Shown here: piece after piece, positions 1 to 7,775 of the stretch
How the letters are laid out: each line of letters starts with the position of its first letter
How positions within the stretch are numbered: the stretch's first letter is position 1
Source of the DNA: Williamsia phyllosphaerae
GTDB lineage: Bacteria > Actinomycetota > Actinomycetes > Mycobacteriales > Mycobacteriaceae
Direction: 5' to 3'
Assembly: GCF_014635305.1 (NCBI RefSeq)
Contig: NZ_BMCS01000001.1
Location: 1,612,001 to 1,676,000, forward strand
Length of the DNA stretch: 64,000 nucleotides
Made by a program: the position numbers and the translations under genes
Notes under the pieces: generated by a model
Seen by the model: the letters and a program-made list of their open reading frames with translations, nothing else
What the model was told of the DNA's origin: nothing
The model's database searches: none

Positions 1-2
1 TC

Positions 3-608
3 GCCGCGGCCGAGCGGATGGGCTTCACCTGGAGTGTCCACCGGGCGCACACCATCTTCGGGTTCGCCGTCGGCAACGCGATGAACATGGCGTTGACGCT
101 GTCGGTGTACGCCACCCTCTGCAAGGAGACCGGCCGCCCGTTCGTCTTCCCCGGCTCCGAGACGCAGTGGAACGGCCTGGTCGACGTGACCGATGCGAAC
201 CTGCTGGCCGAGCAGATGGTGTGGGCGTCCACCGCCCCCGAGGGCCGCGACGAGGCGTTCAACATCGCCAACGGTGACGTGTTCCGCTGGCGTTGGCTGT
301 GGCCGCAGGTGGCCGCGCACTTCGACATCGAGCCGGTCGGGTTCGACGGCGAGCCCCAGCCGCTCGACGGGCGCATGGACACCGCCGCCGCGGAATGGCG
401 GGAGATCGCACAGAAGTACGACCTCGTCGAGCCCGATGTGGACCGGCTGGCCTCGTGGTGGCACACCGACAGCGACCTCGGCCGCGACATCGAGTGCCTC
501 ACGGACATGACCAAGAGTCGCAAGGCCGGCTTCCTCGGCTTCCGGTCGACACCGGACAGTTTCGCGTCCGCGGTCGAGCAGTACCGCGAGGCCAAGATCA
601 TCCCCTGA
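3..608 (+). CDS. PRISE-family SDR oxidoreductase, C-terminal part
   Basis: The frame is open from the left edge, so this is the 3' portion (about 200 residues) of a gene that begins outside the window; the first internal ATG at 18 is not taken as the start. The sequence resembles the C-terminal half of PRISE-type short-chain reductases (progesterone 5-beta-reductase/iridoid synthase-like), with RPFVFPG, a WNGLVDVTDA segment, the FRWRWLWP motif and LASWWHTD. The N-terminal NADP-binding motif is off the edge. The family reduces activated C=C or C=O bonds with NAD(P)H; the substrate here is unknown. It lies 177 bp before the aldarate operon and is probably not part of it. Confidence 0.85.
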   Translation, partial: AAAERMGFTWSVHRAHTIFGFAVGNAMNMALTLSVYATLCKETGRPFVFPGSETQWNGLVDVTDANLLAEQMVWASTAPEGRDEAFNIANGDVFRWRWLWPQVAAHFDIEPVGFDGEPQPLDGRMDTAAAEWREIAQKYDLVEPDVDRLASWWHTDSDLGRDIECLTDMTKSRKAGFLGFRSTPDSFASAVEQYREAKIIP

Positions 609-671
609 TCTCGCGATTCCCCGGTACGCAGTGTCGATTCAATGTGTGCATCACCGGGTGCAACATTTGAC

Positions 672-701
672 TTGGACATGAATCAGTAGCGCACCTAGCG
701 T
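672..701 (+). promoter_or_regulatory. Putative promoter of the semialdehyde dehydrogenase operon
   Basis: A -35-like TTGGAC (672-677) and a -10-like TAGCGT (696-701) are separated by 18 bp, 84 bp before the ATG at 786. The same -10 hexamer occurs in putative promoters at 9073-9101 and, on the other strand, at 8858-8888. The box fits the TANNNT type used by actinobacterial housekeeping sigma factors. Assignment is by eye. Confidence 0.5.
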
Positions 702-785
702 CGTCGGCATGACCCAGGTCACTCTTCCGAACACGGGGAGTGACCGGGGTCGTCCACCAAGCACTACGACGGCAGGACGCGACTC

Positions 786-2384
786 ATGACAGCAACGGTC
801 GACAGGATCGGCGCACTGACCGGTCAGATGATCATCGCCGGCGAATTGGTCACCGGAACCGGTGACATCGTCCGAGGAATCGACCCGGCCACCGACGAAA
901 CGCTCGAGCCCGGATACGCACACGGCGACACCGACGATGTCCGCACCGCCACGGCCGCGGCGGCGGCGGCGTTCGGCCCGTATCGCGGCACCAGCTCCGC
1001 GGCGCGTGCGGACTTCCTCGAGACCATCGCGACCAACATCGAGGGCCTCGGCGAGACCCTGATCAGCCGCGCCTGCGCAGAATCGGGGTTGCCGGTCGCC
1101 CGGATCACCGGCGAGGTCGGTCGTACCGCGGGCCAGTTGCGGCTGTTCGCGTCGGTGCTGCGGGAGGGGAGCTGGAACGGCGCGCGGATCGATCCGGCGA
1201 TGCCGTCCCGTGCCCCGTTGCCGCGCAGCGACATCCGTCAGCGCAAGGTCCCCCTGGGGCCGGTCGCGGTCTTCGGGGCCAGTAACTTCCCGCTCGCGTT
1301 CTCGGTGGCCGGCGGCGACACCGCCTCCGCTCTGGCCGCCGGATGTCCGGTCGTGGTCAAGGCGCACGACGCACATCCGGGCACCTCGGAGTTGGTCGGT
1401 CGGGCCATCACCGCCGCCGTCGAGTCGACCGGAATGCCCGCCGGCACCTTCTCGCTGCTGTTCGGCTCGGGCCGATCGCTGGGCACCGCCCTGGTCACCG
1501 ACCCGCACATCAAGGCGGTCGGCTTCACCGGATCGCGATCAGGCGGAACAGCGCTCGTCGCGGCTGCGGCCGGACGCCCCGAGCCCATCCCCGTCTACGC
1601 CGAGATGAGCTCGATCAACCCGGTCTTCCCGCTGCCCGGTGCCCTCGCGACGCGCGGTGCAGATCTGGGGACGGCGTTCGCCGCGTCCCTGACCCTGGGC
1701 TCCGGCCAGTTCTGCACCAACCCCGGTCTGGTCATCGGCGTCGAGGGCGCGGGACTCGATGAGTTCGTCTCCGCCGCGAGCGCTGCGCTCGCCGCGACCG
1801 AGCCTTCCCCCATGCTGACACCGAACATCGCCGCGAGCTACGCCGAGGGTGTCGCCGCGGCCGCCCAGAGCGCGGTGACCGTCGGTCGCGGGTCCTCCTC
1901 CGACGCACCAAACCGTTGTCGCGCAGCATTGTTCAGTACCGATGCCCAGACATTCCTCGAGTCGACGGTGCTGCAGCAGGAGGTGTTCGGCGCGTCCGCT
2001 CTGGTTGTGCGGTGCCGTGACGCCGAGCAGGTCCTGGCGGTCACCGCTGCGCTGGAAGGCCAGCTGACCGCGACCGTGCACGCCGACGACACCGATCTCG
2101 ATGTCGCAGGCCGACTTCTCGAGACCCTCGAACTGAAAGCGGGCCGAATCCTTTTCGGCGGTTGGCCGACCGGGGTCGAGGTCGGGCACGCAATGGTGCA
2201 CGGTGGGCCCTCGCCCGCGACGTCGGACTCGCGGAGCACCTCGGTCGGATCCCGGGCCATCGAACGCTTCCTGCGGCCCGTCGCCTACCAGGACGTGCCC
2301 GCGTCCCTGCTGCCGTCCGCGATCGCCGACGGCAACCCCGACAACCTCTGGCGCCGCGTCGACGGCGAACTGACCAGAGACTGA
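786..2384 (+). CDS. 2-oxoglutarate semialdehyde dehydrogenase (2,5-dioxovalerate dehydrogenase)
   Basis: A 532-residue NAD(P)-dependent aldehyde dehydrogenase, the usual length of alpha-ketoglutaric semialdehyde dehydrogenases. Visible motifs are FGASNFPLAF (oxyanion-hole Asn), VGFTGSRSGG in the cofactor-binding fold, the general-base Glu in YAEMSSINPV and the nucleophile Cys310 in GSGQFCTNPG. The enzyme oxidises 2-oxoglutarate semialdehyde to 2-oxoglutarate, the last step of non-phosphorylative aldarate breakdown in the cytoplasm. Placement directly before the dehydratase that makes its substrate (30-bp gap) supports this over a generic aldehyde dehydrogenase. The start is the ATG preceded by GGCAGGA. 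Confidence 0.9.
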   Translation: MTATVDRIGALTGQMIIAGELVTGTGDIVRGIDPATDETLEPGYAHGDTDDVRTATAAAAAAFGPYRGTSSAARADFLETIATNIEGLGETLISRACAESGLPVARITGEVGRTAGQLRLFASVLREGSWNGARIDPAMPSRAPLPRSDIRQRKVPLGPVAVFGASNFPLAFSVAGGDTASALAAGCPVVVKAHDAHPGTSELVGRAITAAVESTGMPAGTFSLLFGSGRSLGTALVTDPHIKAVGFTGSRSGGTALVAAAAGRPEPIPVYAEMSSINPVFPLPGALATRGADLGTAFAASLTLGSGQFCTNPGLVIGVEGAGLDEFVSAASAALAATEPSPMLTPNIAASYAEGVAAAAQSAVTVGRGSSSDAPNRCRAALFSTDAQTFLESTVLQQEVFGASALVVRCRDAEQVLAVTAALEGQLTATVHADDTDLDVAGRLLETLELKAGRILFGGWPTGVEVGHAMVHGGPSPATSDSRSTSVGSRAIERFLRPVAYQDVPASLLPSAIADGNPDNLWRRVDGELTRD

Positions 2385-2414
2385 CCATCCCAACGAATTT
2401 CGAGGAGATCCCCC

Positions 2415-3365
2415 ATGCTCGACGGAGTCCTGTTCTTCCCGGTGACCCCTTTCACCGCCACCGGCGAGGTCGACTACGACCGCCTCGCGCAGCACGTCGA
2501 GCGCGGCGTGGCCGCCGGCCCCGGAGGCGTGTTCATCGCCTGCGGCACCGGTGAGTTCCACGCGCTGGGCCTGGGCGAGTACGGCCGCATCGTCGCGCGC
2601 GCCGTCGAGGTCGTCGCCGGTCGCGTCCCGGTCTTCGCCGGTGCCGGCGGATCCCTCGTCCAAGCCAAGGAGTTCGCCGCCAGCGCCGCGAGCAACGGCG
2701 CCGACGGCATCCTGCTGCTGCCGCCGTACCTCGTATCGATGCCGCAGGCCGGGCTGGTCGAGTACACCCGCACGGTCGCGGCGGTCACCGATCTACCGCT
2801 CATCGTCTACAACCGCAGCAATGCGATCTTCGACGAGGCCTCGGCGGTCGAGGTGGCGCAGCTGCCCGCCGTGATCGGGTTCAAGGACGGCACCGGCGAT
2901 CTCGACAACGTGGCGCGCATCGTCGTCGCCGTGAAGAACGCTCTCGCACCGAGCGGCAAGAACTTCCTGTTCTTCAACGGTCTGCCGACCGCCGAGATCA
3001 CCCAGCAGGCCTACCGTGCGATCGGGGTCACGCTGTACTCGTCGGCGACCTTCGCGTTCGCGCCGGAGATCGCCCTGGCCTTCTACTCATCGCTCGAGCG
3101 CGAGGACACCGAGCTGACCGACGCGCTCCTGCGGGAGTTCTTCCACCCGCTGGTCCGTCTGCGCAACCTCGTCCCGGGATACGCCGTCTCGCTGGTCAAG
3201 TACGGCGTCACGATGGAAGGGCTCGACGCCGGACCGGTGCGCGCGCCACTCGTCGAACTCGCACCCGCGCACCAGCGGGAGCTCGCGGACATCACCGCCG
3301 CCGGCCGATCGGTGCTCGCCGGGTCGATGGCGGCCGACTCGCTGGCCGATCGGGCCGCCGTCTGA
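2415..3365 (+). CDS. kdgD: 5-dehydro-4-deoxyglucarate dehydratase
   Basis: A 316-residue member of the DapA/NAL lyase superfamily (TIM barrel). It shows the substrate-loop motif GTGEFHALG and the Schiff-base Lys157 in GFKDGTGD, both typical of KDG dehydratases that decarboxylate and dehydrate 5-dehydro-4-deoxy-D-glucarate to 2-oxoglutarate semialdehyde. A GAGGAG ribosome-binding site precedes the ATG. The stop codon overlaps the next gene's start by one base (TGATG), so the two are probably translationally coupled. It forms an operon with the upstream semialdehyde dehydrogenase and the downstream enolase. Confidence 0.92.
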   Translation: MLDGVLFFPVTPFTATGEVDYDRLAQHVERGVAAGPGGVFIACGTGEFHALGLGEYGRIVARAVEVVAGRVPVFAGAGGSLVQAKEFAASAASNGADGILLLPPYLVSMPQAGLVEYTRTVAAVTDLPLIVYNRSNAIFDEASAVEVAQLPAVIGFKDGTGDLDNVARIVVAVKNALAPSGKNFLFFNGLPTAEITQQAYRAIGVTLYSSATFAFAPEIALAFYSSLEREDTELTDALLREFFHPLVRLRNLVPGYAVSLVKYGVTMEGLDAGPVRAPLVELAPAHQRELADITAAGRSVLAGSMAADSLADRAAV

Positions 3366-4633
3366 TGGTGGCCACATCGATCATCACCGGGGTGGAGATC
3401 ACCCCGGTCGCGTTCGCCGATCCGCCGCTGCTCAACACCGTCGGGGTCCATCAGCCGTTCGCGCTGCGAGCGATCATCCGACTGCGCACCGACTCCGGGG
3501 TGGTGGGCCTCGGGGAGACATACGCCGACACCGCCCACCTGATCCGGCTAGAGGCCGCGGGCGAGGCAATCGTGGGCCTGGACGTGTTCGCCCTCAACGA
3601 GATCCGGGCTCGCATCGACACCGTCCTCGACACCCTCGCGGTCACCGGCGGCGACGGTGTGGCCGGGATGATCACCACGGCCAGCACCACCGACCGTGTC
3701 TTCTCGCCGTTCGAGGTCGCGAGCCTCGACGCGGCGGGCCGCATCCTCGATCGCCCGGTCTCGGATCTGCTCGGCGGCGCGGTGCGGGCGTCGGTGCCGT
3801 TCAGCGCCTACCTGTTCTACAAGTGGGCCGGACACCCCGGTGCCGAGCCCGACCACTGGGGCGAGGCACTCGATCCGGCCGGTCTGGTCCGGCAGGCCCG
3901 CACGATGATCGACACCTACGGCTTCACCGCGATCAAGCTCAAGGGTGGCGTCTTCCCGCCCGCCGAGGAGGTCGCGGCGATCAAGGCACTGCGCGACGAG
4001 TTCCCCGATCTGCCGCTGCGCCTGGACCCCAACGCTGCCTGGACCGTCGACACCTCGGTCTGGGTCGCCGCCGAGCTCGACGGCATCGTCGAGTACCTGG
4101 AGGACCCGACACCGGGACTCGACGGGATGTCCGCGGTCGCCGCGGAGGCGAAGATGCCGCTGGCCACCAACATGTGCGTCGTCGCCTTCGACCAACTCCT
4201 ACCGTCGGTCAAGAAGGACTCGGTGTCCGTCGTGCTGTCCGACCACCACTACTGGGGCGGTCTGCAGCGATCACGTCTTCTCGCCGCCATCTGCGACACG
4301 TTCGGATTGGGACTGTCGATGCACTCGAACTCCCACCTGGGCGTCAGTCTGGCGGCCATGGTCCACCTCGCCGCCGCCACACCGAACCTGACCTACGCGT
4401 GCGACACCCACTGGCCCTGGAAGGACGAGGACGTGATCCGCCCGGGCGTGCTGGGTATCCGCGACGGCTCCGTCACCGTCCCGACGACCGCCGGCCTCGG
4501 CGTCGAGATCGACGAGGACGCACTGGCCGCGATGCATCAGCAGTACCTCGACTGCGGGATCCGCGACCGCGACGACACCGGGTACATGCAGTCCATCGAA
4601 CCGGGATTCGTGAACTCCAGCCCCCGATGGTGA
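3365..4633 (+). CDS. Glucarate dehydratase-like enolase superfamily protein (divergent paralogue)
   Basis: A 422-residue mandelate-racemase/enolase superfamily acid-sugar dehydratase. The catalytic Lys pair is in IKLKGG, metal ligands in RLDPNAAW, YLEDP and LATN, and the His in SMHSNSHLG with the preceding Asp in SDHHYWGG. It would abstract the alpha proton of a six-carbon aldaric acid and dehydrate it to 5-dehydro-4-deoxyglucarate for KdgD. It differs clearly from the canonical GudD-type enzyme at 15582-16937: shorter, a different N-terminus (AFADPPLLN) and no WIWQDGQR signature. A different stereoisomer such as galactarate or idarate is possible. Confidence 0.85.
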   Translation: MVATSIITGVEITPVAFADPPLLNTVGVHQPFALRAIIRLRTDSGVVGLGETYADTAHLIRLEAAGEAIVGLDVFALNEIRARIDTVLDTLAVTGGDGVAGMITTASTTDRVFSPFEVASLDAAGRILDRPVSDLLGGAVRASVPFSAYLFYKWAGHPGAEPDHWGEALDPAGLVRQARTMIDTYGFTAIKLKGGVFPPAEEVAAIKALRDEFPDLPLRLDPNAAWTVDTSVWVAAELDGIVEYLEDPTPGLDGMSAVAAEAKMPLATNMCVVAFDQLLPSVKKDSVSVVLSDHHYWGGLQRSRLLAAICDTFGLGLSMHSNSHLGVSLAAMVHLAAATPNLTYACDTHWPWKDEDVIRPGVLGIRDGSVTVPTTAGLGVEIDEDALAAMHQQYLDCGIRDRDDTGYMQSIEPGFVNSSPRW

Positions 4634-4643
4634 GAAGCGTCCG

Positions 4644-4660
4644 AGCCCGACGGTCGGGCT
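4644..4660. terminator. Hairpin between convergent genes
   Basis: AGCCCGA (4644-4650) and TCGGGCT (4654-4660) form a 7-bp stem with a CGG loop, 10 bp after the dehydratase stop and touching the stop of the convergent acetyltransferase gene. There is no clear T tract. It could serve both strands. Confidence 0.45.
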
Positions 4661-5093
4661 ACCGCGGCGTCAGGATCATCCGGACGTGGGGGATCCCGGC
4701 GTCGAGGTAGTTCTCACCTGCCCGGACGAAGCCGAACCGGCCGTACCACGCCTCGAGATGCGCCTGCGCGGAGATCTCGACAGCACCCGGGTACGCCTGC
4801 AGCGCGGCCGTGATGAGTTGTCCGGCCCGGCCGCGACCCCGCGCGGATGCCGCCGTCGCGACTCGTCCGATGTGGACCCCATCGTCCACGAGGACGCGAA
4901 GGGTGGCGGTCACCTCGCCGTCGTCGTCGGCCATCCAGAACAGCTCCGTCGTGGGGAGCAGGTCCGCGCCGTCGAGTTCGATCTCATCGATGATCCGCTG
5001 CTCGTGGACGAACACCGCGACCCGTAGCGCCATGATGCGGTAGAGGGTGTGCTGGTCGACCTGGGCGAGCGGCGCATGGTGGACGGAGTTCAT
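4659..5093 (-). CDS. ElaA-like GNAT family N-acetyltransferase
   Basis: A 144-residue single GNAT domain. The LYRIMALRVAVFVHEQ start is characteristic of the ElaA subfamily, and the RGRGRAGQLI segment is the acetyl-CoA pyrophosphate-binding loop. GNAT proteins transfer an acetyl group to an amine; the acceptor for ElaA proteins is not established. The gene's 5' end is overlapped by 110 bp by the 3' end of the upstream membrane-protein frame on the same strand, so one of the two boundaries may be wrong. No strong ribosome-binding site precedes the ATG. Confidence 0.85.
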   Translation of the reverse strand: MNSVHHAPLAQVDQHTLYRIMALRVAVFVHEQRIIDEIELDGADLLPTTELFWMADDDGEVTATLRVLVDDGVHIGRVATAASARGRGRAGQLITAALQAYPGAVEISAQAHLEAWYGRFGFVRAGENYLDAGIPHVRMILTPR

Positions 5094-5706
5094 CGTCGAT
5101 CCGTTCTGTCGGAGTAGGAAAGTGGTCCGCTCGCGGTCGTCGTCCGCGTCGCGACACGAGGGCGCACATGGTGAGCCCGAGAAGGATCAGATAAACCGGG
5201 AACGCGACGGTGGTGGCGTCGTAGGCGGACAGGCTCAGCAGCGCGAACGAGCCGTTCGCGGCGGCGAGAAGGTAGACCAGAGGGCGTTCGGTGTCCGGTC
5301 GTCGCCATGCCTTGACAATGGTGGGGACACCGCCGATCGCGTCGGCGGCCACCGCGGTGAGGACGGCCAGGACCGGGTCGTCCAGAGCGAGCCACGCCAG
5401 CAGTGCGACGGCGGCGACCGCACCGCACGACAGGTCGAAACCACTGATCCGCCAGTAACTCGAGCGATTGGCGAACGACGCGCAAAGGATCAGGAACGGT
5501 CCGAGACCGACCGCGAGAGTGGTGACCGCGGGCAGTCCGACACCGTCACCGATCTGGGCTCCGAACGCGATGCCGGGCGCCGCCGCCCAGAGGAACCACG
5601 TGACCCGGTTGGGGCGCACGACGCCTCGCAGGGTGAGCACGGCGTACCAGGAGCTGCCCATCATCGACAGGGCCGCGCCGAGCAGCGCGAATCCGGGGTC
5701 GATCAC
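4984..5706 (-). CDS. PQ-loop/SWEET-like small integral membrane protein, unknown function
   Basis: About 240 residues, of which the first about 190 form six or seven hydrophobic segments. Two stretches resemble PQ-loop repeats: VRPNRVTWFLWA near the N-terminus and VPTIVKAWRRPDTE in the second half. I start it at the GTG at 5706, which overlaps the stop of the upstream TetR gene (GTGA) and implies co-expression. The last about 45 residues are hydrophilic, rich in Pro and Arg, and lie over the acetyltransferase gene. In an alternative frame the gene would end in an ATGA overlap with elaA at 5090-5093, so a 3' frameshift or read-through tail is possible. Substrate unknown. Confidence 0.65.
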   Translation of the reverse strand: MIDPGFALLGAALSMMGSSWYAVLTLRGVVRPNRVTWFLWAAAPGIAFGAQIGDGVGLPAVTTLAVGLGPFLILCASFANRSSYWRISGFDLSCGAVAAVALLAWLALDDPVLAVLTAVAADAIGGVPTIVKAWRRPDTERPLVYLLAAANGSFALLSLSAYDATTVAFPVYLILLGLTMCALVSRRGRRPRADHFPTPTERIDDELRPPCAARPGRPAHPLPHHGATGRGVRPRAADHR

Positions 5707-6299
5707 GGCCGTACCCCTCCGACCCGATCGACCACGTCTGCGACCGTGCGGCGCGCCAACTGTTCCTGCACCGCGGCCGGATACGTAGGGCCGTCGAGAA
5801 CCGCCAGGACCGCGATGCCCTCCATCGTGGCGACGATCTCCCGTGCCCACTCGGTGGCCTCGGCGTCGGTGACATCAGGACCCAGCTCGGCGACGAGTCC
5901 GGTGACGCGCGCCAACCACTGCCGCGTGTTGTGCACATGCAGCTCACGTAGTTCGGCGTCGGCGATCGACGCCGCCGCGAAGCCGGTGAAGATGCGGGCC
6001 TCCACCATGCGCACATCGTCGAGCGGCAGCACGGTGCGGGCGACGGCGAGGAGGCGATCGGCCGCGGGTTCATCGGCATCGACGCCGTCCGCACGTCTCG
6101 CCGTGCGATCGAACAGGGTCTGGCGCGCGTGGACCAGCATCGCCGACCTCGACCCGAAGCGGTGCATGATCAGGCCGGTGGTGCAGTCCGCGCGTGCTGC
6201 GACCGCGCGGACGGTGGTCGCCTCGATCCCCAGCTCGGCGACCGTGTCCCACACCGCCCGGGAGACGCGGTGGCGCGCGTCATCGTTGTCGGCGTTCAC
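5703..6299 (-). CDS. TetR/AcrR family transcriptional regulator
   Basis: A 198-residue protein with an N-terminal helix-turn-helix (VRAVAARADCTTGLIMHRFGSRSAML, residues about 29-54, read here as the recognition region) and a ligand-binding C-terminal domain of BetI-like appearance. The start is GTG at 6299. Two copies of TAACA-N2-TGTTA lie 30-63 bp upstream and are the likely operator. It overlaps and is co-transcribed with the downstream membrane-protein gene, which may be its target. It is divergent from the LysR gene. Confidence 0.88.
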   Translation of the reverse strand: MNADNDDARHRVSRAVWDTVAELGIEATTVRAVAARADCTTGLIMHRFGSRSAMLVHARQTLFDRTARRADGVDADEPAADRLLAVARTVLPLDDVRMVEARIFTGFAAASIADAELRELHVHNTRQWLARVTGLVAELGPDVTDAEATEWAREIVATMEGIAVLAVLDGPTYPAAVQEQLARRTVADVVDRVGGVRP

Positions 6300-6328
6300 G
6301 TTGCTCAGACCTTCCCTCCGGTCGCTCG

Positions 6329-6362
6329 TAACACTTGTTATGAAATGTCGTAACAGATGTTA
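6329..6362. promoter_or_regulatory. Twin palindromic operator, TAACA-N2-TGTTA
   Basis: TAACACTTGTTA (6329-6340) and TAACAGATGTTA (6351-6362) are two perfect 5+5 palindromes with centres 22 bp apart, about two helical turns. They lie in the divergent region between the TetR and LysR genes, 30 bp from the TetR start. This is the arrangement expected for a TetR autoregulatory operator bound by two dimers. Confidence 0.7.
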
Positions 6363-6409
6363 CCGGCACACTCGACGGACTGGAGGGGTTGGTCGCGCAC
6401 GCCGTAGTA

Positions 6410-6422
6410 GCGTGATTCACGC
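6410..6422. promoter_or_regulatory. Palindrome upstream of the LysR gene
   Basis: GCGTGA-T-TCACGC is a perfect 6+6 inverted repeat 41 bp upstream of the LysR start codon. It may be the regulator's own binding site. I did not find an obvious second copy upstream of the aldarate operons. Confidence 0.35.
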
Positions 6423-6463
6423 AACGGCCATCCGATCGGGTGAGCCATACCGGGAGTGAATCG

Positions 6464-7357
6464 ATGTTCTCGCTACCTCGCCTGACGTGCTTCATCGCCG
6501 TCGCCGAAGAACTGCACTTCGGACGCGCTGCCGAACGGCTGCACATGACCCAGCCGCCGTTGAGCAGGCAGATCCAACAGCTGGAGAACGAGCTGGGAGT
6601 GCAGCTCATCGACCGCACCAGCCGGTCGGTGACGCTGACCGCCGCGGGCGCCGCGTTCCTGCCCGACGCCCGCCACATCGTTCGGCTCTCCGAGAGCGCC
6701 GTGCTCACGGTCCGTCGTGTCCCCGCCGGCGACCTGGGCAGCGTCATCATCGGCTTCACCGGTGCGTCCGCGCACGCGATCCTGCCGCGGTTGCTCGACG
6801 CGGCCCGAACGACGCTGCCGGACGTGAAACTGCTGCTGCGCGAGATGGTCTCGTCGGCGCAGATCGAGGCGCTGTCGCGTGGGGAGCTCGACCTCGGCCT
6901 GGTGCGACCCATCATGACCCGTCCGGGTATCGCGACCCGGCCGATCCACCACGAGCGACTCGTCGCGGCACTGCCGGAGGACCACCCGCTCGCCGACGCC
7001 GAGCACCTGGCGATCGAGGACTTCGACGACCAGCCGGTGATCATGTACTCCCCGGTCGACGCCCGCTACTTCAACGAATTGCTGATCAGCACGTTCACCG
7101 CGGTCGGGGCCTCGCCGCGGTACGTCCAGTACGTCACCCAGGTGCACACGATGTTGGTGCTGGTTCGTTCGGGGATCGGGATGGCGCTGGTCCCGGAGTC
7201 GGCCATGACGATGCATCCCGACGGGGTGGTGTTCAAGCAGGTGACCGCGGTCCGCGACCGGCCGGTGCAGATGAACGCCGCGTGGCGCGCCGACAACACG
7301 AACCCGGCGCTGTTGCGGTTGATGAACGACGTCCTGCCCGCTCGGGAGTGGATCTGA
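6464..7357 (+). CDS. LysR family transcriptional regulator, probable aldarate regulator
   Basis: A 297-residue LysR protein. Its N-terminal winged HTH carries the family sequence FGRAAERLHMTQPPLSRQI, followed by a linker and a periplasmic-binding-protein-like effector domain (from about residue 88, GSVIIGFTGASA). I use the ATG at 6464, with GGGAG 7 bp upstream, rather than the in-frame GTG at 6440. It sits between the semialdehyde dehydrogenase operon and the transporter/GudD operon, so control of aldarate catabolism is a reasonable inference. LysR proteins usually activate in response to a pathway intermediate. Confidence 0.9.
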   Translation: MFSLPRLTCFIAVAEELHFGRAAERLHMTQPPLSRQIQQLENELGVQLIDRTSRSVTLTAAGAAFLPDARHIVRLSESAVLTVRRVPAGDLGSVIIGFTGASAHAILPRLLDAARTTLPDVKLLLREMVSSAQIEALSRGELDLGLVRPIMTRPGIATRPIHHERLVAALPEDHPLADAEHLAIEDFDDQPVIMYSPVDARYFNELLISTFTAVGASPRYVQYVTQVHTMLVLVRSGIGMALVPESAMTMHPDGVVFKQVTAVRDRPVQMNAAWRADNTNPALLRLMNDVLPAREWI

Positions 7358-7370
7358 TCGCGGGAATGCC

Positions 7371-7393
7371 GCCGCGTACTCAGACCGCGGCGC
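7371..7393. terminator. Hairpin between convergent LysR and Usp genes
   Basis: CGCCGCG (7371-7377) pairs with CGCGGCG (7387-7393) across a 9-nt loop. It starts 14 bp after the LysR stop and reaches into the last codons of the convergent universal stress protein gene. Confidence 0.4.
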
Positions 7394-7775
7394 GAACAGG
7401 CGGTTTGACCGCCGTCACCGGACACTGCGCGTCGAGCAGCACCCGCTGCATCCCGCTGCCGGTGAACAGTTTTCCGACCGGCGATCGGCGACGTATGCCG
7501 ATCACCAGCAGGTCGACGTCGTCGTCGAACGACGCGTCGATGAGACGGTCGGCGTGGGCCAGTGACGGGTCGTTGTCGAGCACCTCGTGGGTGACGCCGA
7601 GTGCGTCGGCGTCCTCTCGGGCCGACTGCAGATCCGCCGCGAACGTGGGAGCCGTCGCGGAGTCGCCGTCGGCGATCACCAGCAGGGTCGTCGAGCGCAT
7701 CTTGGCCTCGGCGAACCCGAACGGGAGTGCGCCACGACCCTCGGGCGTGGGGACATAACTCAGCACGACGCTCAT
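7380..7775 (-). CDS. Universal stress protein (UspA family)
   Basis: A 131-residue single Usp domain with a C-terminal ATP-loop region GIRRRSPVGKLFTGSGMQRVL split by family spacing: the usual pattern is G-x2-G-x9-G(S/T), and here Arg replaces the second Gly while the final GS is kept. ATP binding may therefore be altered. The ATG overlaps the stop of the upstream hydroxyacid dehydrogenase (ATGA), so the two form an operon. Why a stress protein is coupled to a dehydrogenase in an aldarate region is not evident from sequence. Confidence 0.85.
   Translation of the reverse strand: MSVVLSYVPTPEGRGALPFGFAEAKMRSTTLLVIADGDSATAPTFAADLQSAREDADALGVTHEVLDNDPSLAHADRLIDASFDDDVDLLVIGIRRRSPVGKLFTGSGMQRVLLDAQCPVTAVKPPVRAAV

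Noticed and set aside
5047-6459. Long plus-strand frame (470 codons) over the TetR and membrane-protein genes
   Set aside because: It is an antisense shadow: Ser/Arg/Thr-rich low-complexity translation with no family motifs, while the opposite strand encodes clear TetR and membrane proteins.
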